From Candidatus Omnitrophota bacterium (GTDB taxonomy: Bacteria > Omnitrophota > Gorgyraeia > Gygaellales > Profunditerraquicolaceae), in NCBI GenBank assembly GCA_028714595.1, contig JAQTMD010000002.1:1-25599 (forward strand): 25,599 bases of DNA, in the 5' to 3' direction. The position numbers and the translations under genes are program-made. Under the pieces are notes generated by a model, which was given only the letters and a program-made list of their open reading frames with translations, searched no databases and was not told the DNA's origin. This document shows positions 6,869 through 16,100 of this stretch, one piece after another. Every line of letters begins with the position of its first letter. The stretch's first letter is position 1.

Positions 6869-6897
6869 TTGAAAATCCCGGTTTTATCAGGTATACT
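6869..6897 (+). promoter_or_regulatory. Sigma-70 promoter for the first TpsA gene
   Basis: TTGAAA (6869-6874), a 17-base spacer and TATACT (6892-6897). Transcription would start near 6904, giving a leader of about 170 bases before the ATG at 7073. The leader is AT-rich and I see no clear riboswitch in it. Confidence 0.8.
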
Positions 6898-7072
6898 TTT
6901 TAGTACGCCACGGAGAAAACGCTTTCAAAGTTGTAACTCCATGTTTTTGAGAGTGTTTAAATTCTAACAAAATATGGCGCATTCAGTAAAATCCTACCCC
7001 GAAAAATCCAATCGCAATACCGATAACGCTTACCTATATATTACAACCCATCCTAAACAGGGAGGCTTTACC

Positions 7073-10000
7073 ATGTTCAAGAAGATACTGAACATCGTGG
7101 TTTCCGTTTCGTTCATCATGCTGCCGGTGCGCGGCTATGCGCTGCCCACGGGCGAGTCGGTGGAAAATAATGGCGGCGGCACGGTCACATTCGACAGGAG
7201 CGTCGCCGACACGCTCACCGTCAGTCAATCCGCGCAGCGGGCCATCATCAACTACGAAAGCTTCTCGATAGCCCAGCCCGAACTAGTCCATTTTAACAAC
7301 CCGGCGACCGGCGTGACGCTGAACAGGGTAATAAACGGCGTGCCTTCCGAGATATTCGGCCGGTTGACGGCGCAGGGACAAGTCTTTTTGATCAACCCCA
7401 GCGGGATCCTTTTTGGACAGGGGTGTTCGGTGAACACCGCAGGGCTTGTCGCCTCGACGTTGAACATCAACAGCGGCGATTTCATGGCAGGAACGTATAA
7501 TTTCTATAACGGCGTCGCTGAGGGGTATCCGGGCGCGGTGGTCAACGCCGGGACGCTGAGTGCGCCGGGCGGTTTTGTAGCCCTGTTGGGGCCTTCAGTC
7601 GAGAATACGAGCACGGGCGTCATCACCAACCTGCATTCCGTGGCGCTGGCAGCGGGCGAGACCATGGCCGTGTCCCTCGACGCTAACAACATCATCAGCG
7701 TGGCCGTCTCCGACCCCTCGCATCTTAATCCCGAAGGCAAGGCAGCGGGAGTGATCAATAACGGCTCCCTGCAGCCGGGTTACAAAGCGCTTTTGACCTC
7801 GAAGGTAATGGACGGCATCTTTGAAGATGCGATCAACAATGCCGGCGTGGTCGCGGCAAGGGACATCGAGATAACCGCGAACGGCGACATCGTGCTCTTT
7901 GCGGGCAGCCGCATACAGGCTTCTGCCGGCAGCGACGACACGAGTATCCAGATCCTGGCCGGACAGGACGGCGGCAGCGGGAACCTGGTCATCGACGGCG
8001 CCGAGATCAAGGCACAATCCGAAGGAGAGGGCGATGCCTCGATCATCCTCTGGGCTGATACCGAAATCGGCGATGCCAAAGGCAATATCGATATCAGCGA
8101 CAGCTCGATAGGCGCCCTGGTAAGCGAATACGAAGGTGAGGGCGGCGGAAACGGCAATGCCTATGTGGAGATATGGTCGGATTTTGATATTACCATCGAC
8201 CCTACCGAGATCGGCGCTTTGGTCGCCAATGACGGGTACGCCGAGGTCTGGATCGTGGCAGGCGGCGACGACAATTCGGGAGACCTTGTCTTTACCGAGT
8301 CTGAAGTGGCTGCGCGCGTGGGCGGTTTTGGTTCTGCCGACGTCAAGCTCATTGCCGGCAACTATAACGAAGAGACACTGCCCGGCTCAACGGGATATGA
8401 TGAGATCATAGATCAGATCGAGAGCCTTCACGGCACCGGCACCATCGCTTTGACCGGCAGCAGCGTGGAAGCGGCCATCAATTACGGCGACCACGCCTTT
8501 GTCGGCATCAAGGCGCACGACATCGACATCACCGACAGTTTCGTGATGGCAATGGTCGAGGACTGGGGCCAGGCATTGGTGGATATTTTTGCGGGTGATT
8601 ACGACTATGCCCACGCCTGGTGGGATTATCAGAACAAGCACTTTACGGGCGGAACACTCGACGTCTTGGACAGCGGCATCCTGGCCAGCGTAGGAGCAGG
8701 CTGGGGCACTGACTGGGAGACCCGCGCGCACGTGGACCTGGAAGGATACGAGGTCGTGCTCGACGGCAGCGCCGTGGTCGCGCAGCAGAAAGGCGACGGC
8801 CTGGCGGAAGTGGACGTCACTGCCGCGCAAAATTACATCGATGTCGGGCAGACCGGTAATTATGCGCTCAACGGCGGAGAGCTCACCATCCAGAACCCGG
8901 TCACCGCGTTCACCGACGATGAAGGCCTGTTGATCATCGATACTCTTCCCTCGGTCGCAGCACTGGTAGGAGGGGAGTACGGAGAGGCTGGCATTGAGCT
9001 TACCTCCGGCGGCTACGATACCCTCACGCTCAATGCGGCTTCGGTCATGGCTTTGAACGAAGGCTCAGGAGACGCGCAGGTAGATATCGAATCCGGCTAT
9101 TACGAAAGCCATGAAAGCGAATCGGGCGAGTGGTTATATACTTCACACTCGTTTAACGACACCTTCTATGGGGCTGAACTGCATATCCTCAACGGCAGCA
9201 GCGTGTCCGCTCAGGTCACCGGAGCAGCCGGAGAAGCAGGGTGGGGCGATGCCACGGTGGATATCGCAGGCAGCCGGGTGGACATTGACGGCAGCTCAGT
9301 GCTTGCCGGGGTCACAGGCAGCGGCAATGCCTTTGTCGGCGTGTGGGGGGCCAGCAGTTATCATAGCGATAACTCCCAGGGTTACACGGAAGTAGATGAG
9401 GACAGCGACTACTACGAGCTTTACGATTTCTTCGAGCATCACTCTGAGAACGAGAGCGGCAGCGGCGGCAACATAGACATCGTGAACGACAGTTCGGTGA
9501 ACGCGCGCGTGAACGGTTCGGTCGAGCATGGGAACGCCCGCGTGGAAATGCAGGCCGGGAACATCAATATCGGCATGGCGCCCAGGACCATCGCTGCCGA
9601 TCTGACCGGTAACGGCGATGCCCAGGTCAAGCTGCAGGCCGCCTATGAGTTCAACCGCGGCAACAGCGGTACGTCATACGGTGACTGGGAATATCTCGGC
9701 TACGGAGAAACAGGGTATGAGCCGAATATACTGTTTGAGGAATCCGGGAACAGTCACGAGTATTATTACGGCGGCTATCTCAATATCGTTGACAGCGCTA
9801 TCCGTTCGAGTGCTGCAAGCCCTGACAACTGGAACGAAGCTCTGGTAGAGCTGTACGCAGGCGGCATCAATATCTGGGGTGAAAGCACCGTCGATGCCCA
9901 GGTGTCCAATAGCGGCGAGGCAGAGATCGATATCGTTGCCTCGTATAACTATAATAGCCACGAGTCGTTCTCCGTGGAGATGACCGAGGACAGTGATTTC

Positions 10001-12784
10001 GACTGGGTTTCGCACTCGTTCGAGGAAACAGATGCGGAGGGCGGCTATGTCGGTATGGCGGACGGCGTTTCCGTGGAAGCCGGCGTCGGGAACAGCTCGA
10101 GCACAGACAGCGAAGCCGACGTCTTCATACGCGGCGGCAGCGTCTATCTGGGCAATATTCCTTCCACCATCGCAGCCAGGGTCAACGGTGAAGGCGATGC
10201 AGAGGTAGAGCTGTGGGCAGGCGATTATAGCCTGGATTCATCGATGACCGCGTGGGGTTTTGAAGGAAGCGACGAGGTCGAGGAATGGGAAGGCGGCGGT
10301 TGCGAGCGGCTGATTATCAACGGAGGCAACCTGTATGCGCTGGACACCAGCATAATCGCTGAAGTGACCAATAACCAGAACGAGAGCGAGGCCGAGGTCT
10401 ACCTGGAAGGCGAGTACATCAACCTGATCTCCGCGCCTGTCACGGCAAGAATCACCGGTACCGGCGGCGGCGAGGCGAGCGTGGAGCTGGTCGCTGCCGA
10501 AGACCATTCGGTAGCCTGGTCAAGCGATTGGGCGGATGAAGAGAGGATGATCCAGGGCGGCGAGACGATCACCGTCTCCGCAAGCCCGATCCGGGCCCAG
10601 ACTACGGCCGGAGATGCGACGGTCTATTTCTCCACGCAGGGCGGCCTGAATTTCGTCGATGGCAGCTCGGCTATCGCCAGGGTCATTGGCGAAGGCTATG
10701 CCGGCGTGTTCGCCTATGATAAAGGGAACATGGACTACTGGCCTGAGTTCATGGAGGACCTTATATCCGGGCTTGTGGATGAAGATATCTCCTACGGTAC
10801 CGGGCCGATGATCGGGCCGATCAATATCGCAGACAGCACGATCCTGGCCGAGGCGCACTCAAGCAGCGCAGAGGACAATACTGCGGTCGTGGGCCTGGCC
10901 ACGGAAAGCGAGCTGGTCCTGGACAACAGCAGCGTGCGGGCACAGGAAGACAGCGGCGTGGCAGCGGTTGCGCTGTATGCCGGCTATGAGCTGCTCATGC
11001 TCGACGGCAGTGACGTCAGCGCGCAGAGCAACGATTATCTCGCAGCGGTTGTCGGCATTGCCGGCGCCGAGGATACCATCGTGCTGGATGAGACGTCGAG
11101 CATTACCGCCGACGGCGGCGCAGGGTACGGCGTGGTTGCGCTGGCTTCGACCGGGAGCCTGTATCTACCGGGTACGATCACCGCTTCGGGTGACAGCGAT
11201 ATCATGCCCATGGTTGAATTCCTGCTGAACGAGATACTCCTGAATGAACCTCCTGTAGACCCGGAACATCCGACTGATATCGAGATGCTCGTATCCTTTG
11301 TGAATGAGCTGCTCGGGCGAGAGACGGGGATTGACGCTACGCTGGAACTTAACCCGCAGTTTGGGTATGGCAGCGGCGTACTGCTTGCTTCGGTCTATGG
11401 GGATATCGTCCTGGGCACGGTCAGCGCTGATGCGGTACTGGCTGCGGCACTGGGCATGTATGGCGGCGGTAACATCTATCAGGTGCAGACAGGCCTGGTT
11501 AGCGCGCAGTTGCTCGTGTTGCTGGCAGCAGGCGATATCGGGACCTGCAGGGAAGAAATTATCGAAGACGGGGGCAGTGAAGTCCAGTCCAAACCCACGT
11601 TTGATTTCGAAGGGCCCATTAACACCGACGTGGACATCCTGGCAGCGTACTCGTTCCGTGAAGGCGATATTTTCATCAACGAAGCGAATTCGCTGGAAGT
11701 GGGCTTGTACCTGCCTGTCAAGGTGACTGACAGTTTTGAAGGGACATGGGACGCGTTCCTGGGTATGTCGGTAGCGGCTGCGGATGGCATGGTTTCCATC
11801 GTCAGCCAGGGCGACATGATAGTCAATTCCATCCTTGCTCCGTTCAGCGGGGTGTTCCTGCAGTCCGCAAACGGCTCCATCTACGCAGGCAAGGGCTGGA
11901 CGCCGTTCAGCTACCTTGACCTGGCGTATGGAATGTTCGGGGTCGACCTCTCGTGCATGAACATAAACCTTTCCTCTAGCTGGTGGTCTTACATGTATGA
12001 AATCGACTCGTTCGCGCCGCTGGTGTTCACCAGACCGGCAAACGAGGGTGAGTTCGCTCCGAACGTGATGAGCGGCGGGCTTTCGTATTTCTCGGCGCCG
12101 CACGGTACCATCGGTTCGGGCACTCCGACTGAAAAGGACCCGGCAATAAGCGGCGAAATCTGGGGAATAGTGCGGCCCGGCGTGGAAGCCGTGACCGGCA
12201 AGTTCCCGTCACCCGGCATTGACCTCACGCGCTACACTCCCCCGGGACTGGTGTATTTCTACAATCTGGAAGGAGAGCGGGAAGTCAGGATCGCGGAGGG
12301 CGATGAAGAAGAGCCTTATTTTGGCAACCAGATCTGGCCTGAGAGTATTGCTGATCCCGAAATCACCTCGGGCAATCCGCTGCAGGTGGTCTGCGACGCC
12401 TATGTCACCGAAGGGGACGACAGAGCCCTGCCTGACTGGTACCTGGCGCAGTTTGAAAGCTGGGAGGATATGGCCGAGGTCACAGCGGCACTGACCCTCG
12501 AAATCGGACCTCCGATCGTGCCTCCGCCTCCGAACCCGCTTGACCCGGGCCCGGCGCTGGCAAGCGCGCTGCAGCGGGATCTGCGCGCGTACTATGAGCT
12601 GATGAGCGGGTACCGTTTCGTGTCCAACGAGCCGGCAACGCCCACGAGCTTCTTCGGGTACCGGCCGCTGACGCCGACGGACATGACGGCGTTCGACGAC
12701 ACGGTGCTTGACGAAGGCGCGTATGATTTCATCTCCGACAACCTGAAGACCAAGAAGAAACTGCCCGCGTATCTGGTGCAGTAA
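7073..12784 (+). CDS. TpsA1: very large acidic TpsA-type exoprotein (filamentous-haemagglutinin-like)
   Basis: 1903 residues from ATG 7073, which has AGGGAGG 8 bases upstream. An in-frame start at 6974 adds 33 residues without a ribosome site and would bury the signal peptide. The signal peptide runs to about residue 25 (VRGYALP). A TPS/haemagglutination domain follows at about 26-250, with the NPSGILFG motif at residue 108, which TpsB proteins recognise. Roughly residues 270-1250 hold many degenerate repeats of the form SSV-A-V-G-G-A-V-I-A, as in a right-handed beta-helix, interrupted by acidic Tyr/His/Ser-rich loops. Basic residues are scarce. The last ~68 residues match those of the second TpsA protein. 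It is probably a secreted adhesin or surface fibre; adhesin function is inference. Confidence 0.92.
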   Translation: MFKKILNIVVSVSFIMLPVRGYALPTGESVENNGGGTVTFDRSVADTLTVSQSAQRAIINYESFSIAQPELVHFNNPATGVTLNRVINGVPSEIFGRLTAQGQVFLINPSGILFGQGCSVNTAGLVASTLNINSGDFMAGTYNFYNGVAEGYPGAVVNAGTLSAPGGFVALLGPSVENTSTGVITNLHSVALAAGETMAVSLDANNIISVAVSDPSHLNPEGKAAGVINNGSLQPGYKALLTSKVMDGIFEDAINNAGVVAARDIEITANGDIVLFAGSRIQASAGSDDTSIQILAGQDGGSGNLVIDGAEIKAQSEGEGDASIILWADTEIGDAKGNIDISDSSIGALVSEYEGEGGGNGNAYVEIWSDFDITIDPTEIGALVANDGYAEVWIVAGGDDNSGDLVFTESEVAARVGGFGSADVKLIAGNYNEETLPGSTGYDEIIDQIESLHGTGTIALTGSSVEAAINYGDHAFVGIKAHDIDITDSFVMAMVEDWGQALVDIFAGDYDYAHAWWDYQNKHFTGGTLDVLDSGILASVGAGWGTDWETRAHVDLEGYEVVLDGSAVVAQQKGDGLAEVDVTAAQNYIDVGQTGNYALNGGELTIQNPVTAFTDDEGLLIIDTLPSVAALVGGEYGEAGIELTSGGYDTLTLNAASVMALNEGSGDAQVDIESGYYESHESESGEWLYTSHSFNDTFYGAELHILNGSSVSAQVTGAAGEAGWGDATVDIAGSRVDIDGSSVLAGVTGSGNAFVGVWGASSYHSDNSQGYTEVDEDSDYYELYDFFEHHSENESGSGGNIDIVNDSSVNARVNGSVEHGNARVEMQAGNINIGMAPRTIAADLTGNGDAQVKLQAAYEFNRGNSGTSYGDWEYLGYGETGYEPNILFEESGNSHEYYYGGYLNIVDSAIRSSAASPDNWNEALVELYAGGINIWGESTVDAQVSNSGEAEIDIVASYNYNSHESFSVEMTEDSDFDWVSHSFEETDAEGGYVGMADGVSVEAGVGNSSSTDSEADVFIRGGSVYLGNIPSTIAARVNGEGDAEVELWAGDYSLDSSMTAWGFEGSDEVEEWEGGGCERLIINGGNLYALDTSIIAEVTNNQNESEAEVYLEGEYINLISAPVTARITGTGGGEASVELVAAEDHSVAWSSDWADEERMIQGGETITVSASPIRAQTTAGDATVYFSTQGGLNFVDGSSAIARVIGEGYAGVFAYDKGNMDYWPEFMEDLISGLVDEDISYGTGPMIGPINIADSTILAEAHSSSAEDNTAVVGLATESELVLDNSSVRAQEDSGVAAVALYAGYELLMLDGSDVSAQSNDYLAAVVGIAGAEDTIVLDETSSITADGGAGYGVVALASTGSLYLPGTITASGDSDIMPMVEFLLNEILLNEPPVDPEHPTDIEMLVSFVNELLGRETGIDATLELNPQFGYGSGVLLASVYGDIVLGTVSADAVLAAALGMYGGGNIYQVQTGLVSAQLLVLLAAGDIGTCREEIIEDGGSEVQSKPTFDFEGPINTDVDILAAYSFREGDIFINEANSLEVGLYLPVKVTDSFEGTWDAFLGMSVAAADGMVSIVSQGDMIVNSILAPFSGVFLQSANGSIYAGKGWTPFSYLDLAYGMFGVDLSCMNINLSSSWWSYMYEIDSFAPLVFTRPANEGEFAPNVMSGGLSYFSAPHGTIGSGTPTEKDPAISGEIWGIVRPGVEAVTGKFPSPGIDLTRYTPPGLVYFYNLEGEREVRIAEGDEEEPYFGNQIWPESIADPEITSGNPLQVVCDAYVTEGDDRALPDWYLAQFESWEDMAEVTAALTLEIGPPIVPPPPNPLDPGPALASALQRDLRAYYELMSGYRFVSNEPATPTSFFGYRPLTPTDMTAFDDTVLDEGAYDFISDNLKTKKKLPAYLVQ

Positions 12785-12832
12785 GTTTCATCAAATCTAA
12801 TCTACACAAGCCACGGGTAGCATTAGTAAAAA

Positions 12833-12865
12833 GGGGAAGGCACAAAATGCCTTCCTCTTTTTTTT
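12833..12865 (+). terminator. Intrinsic terminator after TpsA1
   Basis: GGAAGGCA and TGCCTTCC pair around CAAAA and are followed by C and eight T residues. The hairpin closely resembles the terminator at 16662, downstream of the second TpsA gene. The gap 12785-13153 also holds small AT- and GC-rich dyads, a promoter and a leader terminator, with no supported gene. Confidence 0.88.
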
Positions 12866-12988
12866 GTCTGCAATTGTCCCTTCCTGAGCAGTCCCCAATG
12901 TTTATATTCAGAAACATTAAAAATCAAGTTTCCCGTCGGGAGTGAGCAAAAGCTCGCTATTCACTCTTAAATACCTGTTCTTATTATA

Positions 12989-13015
12989 ATTAAGTATTTT
13001 ATAAAAGTACTTAAT
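12989..13015. promoter_or_regulatory. AT-rich dyad just upstream of the TpsA2 promoter
   Basis: ATTAAGTA and TACTTAAT, extended inward by further A-T pairs, make about 12 pairs around a three-base loop. It ends seven bases before the -35 box at 13022, so it could be an operator or an UP-like element. Confidence 0.4.
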
Positions 13016-13021
13016 ATTTTC

Positions 13022-13050
13022 TTGCTTTTTCGCAACATCTGTGTTATACT
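13022..13050 (+). promoter_or_regulatory. Sigma-70 promoter for the TpsA2 gene
   Basis: TTGCTT (13022-13027), a 17-base spacer and TATACT (13045-13050). The predicted start is near 13057, which places the terminator at 13086-13117 inside the leader. Confidence 0.7.
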
Positions 13051-13085
13051 TGTAAAAAGTTGGATACAGATGCTCTTAATTGATC

Positions 13086-13122
13086 AGCCACGGGTCAAAA
13101 CCGTGGCTATTTTTTTTGACCC
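13086..13122 (+). promoter_or_regulatory. Leader attenuator: intrinsic terminator with competing hairpin
   Basis: AGCCACGG (13086-13093) pairs with CCGTGGCT (13101-13108) and is followed by A and eight T residues, an intrinsic terminator lying between promoter and gene. An alternative perfect 9-bp stem, GGGTCAAAA (13092-13100) with TTTTGACCC (13114-13122), uses the end of the first arm, the loop and part of the T-tract, so the two folds exclude each other. A short frame (ATG 13070, stop 13133-13135) runs across both. The switch is inferred from geometry. Confidence 0.65.
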
Positions 13123-13153
13123 GCATGTTAACTGAACTACAAGGAGGGTAAGG

Positions 13154-16100
13154 ATGAAGGCACCAAGGTGCGCAAGGGTACTGAACCTGCTTCTGTGTGT
13201 TGGCGTGATCATGCTTCCGGTCCGGGGCTATTCGTTGCCGGAAGGGGAACAAGTCGTAGCAGGCAGCGCGACGTTCGACCGCAGCGCGGACACGCTGACC
13301 ATCAACCAGGGGACAGACAAGCTGATCACCAATTTTGACGGGTTTTCCATTGCTCAATCGGAAGCAGTGGTGTTCCATCAACCGTCCGCTGCAAGCATCG
13401 CGTTGAACCGGGTAATTGGACAGGATCCTTCGGTTCTCCTGGGGTCGCTCTCCGCCAACGGCAGGGTCTTTCTGGTCAATCCCAACGGCGTGCTGTTCGG
13501 CCAGGGCTGCCAGGTCGATTCCGCGGGCATGGTCGCCTCTACCTTGGATATCGCGAACAGCGATTTCCTTGCCGGCCGCTACACCTTCGTGGGCCAGGCA
13601 GGCGAGGTCGTCAACCGGGGCTATATTTCTTCCCCGGGCGGGTTTGTGGCCCTGCTCGGCCAGTCCTCCCGGAACGAGGGCGTGATCGAGGCCAATTTCG
13701 GCAGCGTGGTGCTGGCCGGCGCGAGCGCCGTGACTTTGAATCTTGACCCGCAGGGCATCATCTCGGTGGTGCTCGACGAAGCTGCAATCGCCAATCCAAC
13801 AGGCCGCGCGAGCGCGGCGCACAACACGGGCACGATCAGGGCGCACGGCGGGAAAGTGGTTTTGACCGCCAAGGCGCTGGAAGGGATATTCTCCAAGGCA
13901 GTCAATAACGAAGGTATCATCGAGGCGCAGAGCGTGGCCGGGGCGCGCGGCCAGGTCGCGCTTATCGCCGAAGGGAAAAACCAGGCGGCGGCCAATTCCG
14001 GCACTATCGACGTGAGCGCGAAAGACGGGCTTGCCGACGGCGGGTTCATAGAGATAAGCGGAGACTTCGTGTATATCGACGGGGCGATAGACGCCTCTAC
14101 GATCGGCGGGGCGCCGGGGGAACTGCTCATCGATCCCTGGGACGTCACCATCGTGGACCACGGGTTATTCGACGGCTTGAGCGGCAATACCGTGGGCGAG
14201 TGGTGGCTGGAGCTCTGTAATTACAGCGTCACCATACAGGCGGATAACGACGTCATCTTCGACCTGCGCGACGACGATCTGCTGGACCTGGACAATTTCA
14301 ATACCGAGACTTTTACCATCAAGGCCGGCAGGAACATAGAGCTTAACGACGACGCCATCAAGACGCACGGCGGCGACATCAAATTATACGCCGATTACGG
14401 CGGTTACCGTAACGGCGTGGGCACGGTAGACCTGGGCACGGGCGCAGGGCTCGATACCCGCGGCGGCGACGTGAAGATCCAGGGCGCGGCAGTAAACGTT
14501 TCTGCTCCCATCAAGAGCCGGGGCGGCGCAGTTTCCATCGAATCCCTGACCGCCAATGTGGTGCAGACGGCATCGGGAGACGTCGAGACCGGCGGCGGCA
14601 ATTTCCACGGTACGGCCGCGCTGGATTACATCATGCGCAACGGCTCCTCCATCAATACCGGGGCCGGGAATCTGGACATAACCGCAGAGCGCGACATCAT
14701 CCTGGGCACCAGCAATATCGAACTGGCGGGCTGCTTCACCTGGAAATATATAAAGGAAGAACGCAGCTACCGGTTCATCGAGTTCGGCTATTATTACAAC
14801 GACGGCACGGGATTTACGTACGTGCCGCTGTCGGAGGGTTACAATATCGGCAAGGATATCTTTTCTCCCACGCAAGGAAGCGCCGAGATCCCGGATAACG
14901 TCTTCGGTTTCGGGTTCTACACGGTCTTCAAGCCGTCAGGCTCTTCAGCGCTGACCTGGTACGAAGACCAGGCCATGAACGCCGACGGTAAAGACCACGT
15001 CAACACCAGCGGCATACGCTACGGGTGGGAAGACATGTATAATCTGGGCGACCGCGATTTCGACGACGCGGTCATCGACGTCACCAAGAGCTTTTCGACG
15101 CTTGAGCCGGGGGCGTTTTTGTCCTCGCAGCGGTCGGTGAGTCTTGAGGCCCGCAACGGCTCCATCATCCAGACAGGCGGCAAGATCACGGTCGGCAACG
15201 CCGCTTCGGCGACGCCGGCTGCGCCGGTGGTAATCGATTCCACTCCCGACAAACAGACCTGGTCTAACGATAATACCGTGGATGTGTCGTGGATGCTGAC
15301 GGAGCCGGAGCCGAATCCGGGAACGTTTACGGCGACCGCAGGCGACGAGTTCGTGATGCTCTCCGGCGCGGAAATCGAGACCAACGGCGGGGACGCAACG
15401 GTGATCGCCGAGAACGACATATACCTTACCCTGATCGACGCGGCAAACGGCGACGTGATCGTCACCTCCAGCAACGGGTCGATCATCGACAATGACCTGG
15501 GCGCAGTCAACGCAAGCGCTGCGTATCCGCTCCAGGCAGATTACGACATCATCGGGCACAACATACAGTTGAGCGCTCCCAACGGCGCCATCGGCGCAGG
15601 CGGGGCAGGAGAAGAGATCGACACCGCTTATCCGTTCGCGGACCTCGGCTATGGTTTTTCGTACCGCTGGAGCACGAACAGTTCCAGCAACCCCGACGTC
15701 TGGAAAGACGTTGTCAACGCCGTCCTGGATTCGAACGGCGATTGGGTCTTTTCAACGACTTCCGCTCCGCTGGCAGACAGCGCGTCGTGGTATTTCCACG
15801 TCGCCTCCGCAAATAACTGCCACCGTTCAGCCACCGTGCACTACGGGCCGTTCTTCATCGACACCACGGCTCCGGTGATCCTGGCAGGGGAGGCGACAGG
15901 CACGCACGGCAACCTCGACTGGTGGCTGTCGGACGTGACCGTAGCATTCTCGGCAACGGACAACCTTTCGGGATTCGCTCCGGACGGCTCGTTGAACGTC
16001 GACCTCGCAGCGCAGACCACCTCGGGGGAAGGAACGGGACTGTTCGTTACCTCGGACGGCGTGTACGACCGGGCGGGGAATTTCGCCCCGGGAATCTCCG

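Noticed and set aside
6974..7072. Upstream start for the first TpsA protein, adding 33 residues
   Set aside because: No ribosome site there, and it would place a hydrophilic stretch before the signal peptide. The ATG at 7073 has AGGGAGG at proper spacing.
11165..12103. Minus-strand open frame of 312 codons
   Set aside because: Entirely antisense to the well-supported first TpsA gene; no recognisable motif.
12890..12990. Short dyads (TCCCG-T-CGGGA, GAGC-AAAA-GCTC) and a TATAAT at 12985
   Set aside because: Stems are too short and no matching -35 was found; the promoter at 13022-13050 is better.
13076..14161. Minus-strand open frame of 361 codons
   Set aside because: It lies opposite the start of the second TpsA gene and has biased His/Arg/Ala composition typical of antisense frames in GC-rich genes. 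No domain or ribosome site.
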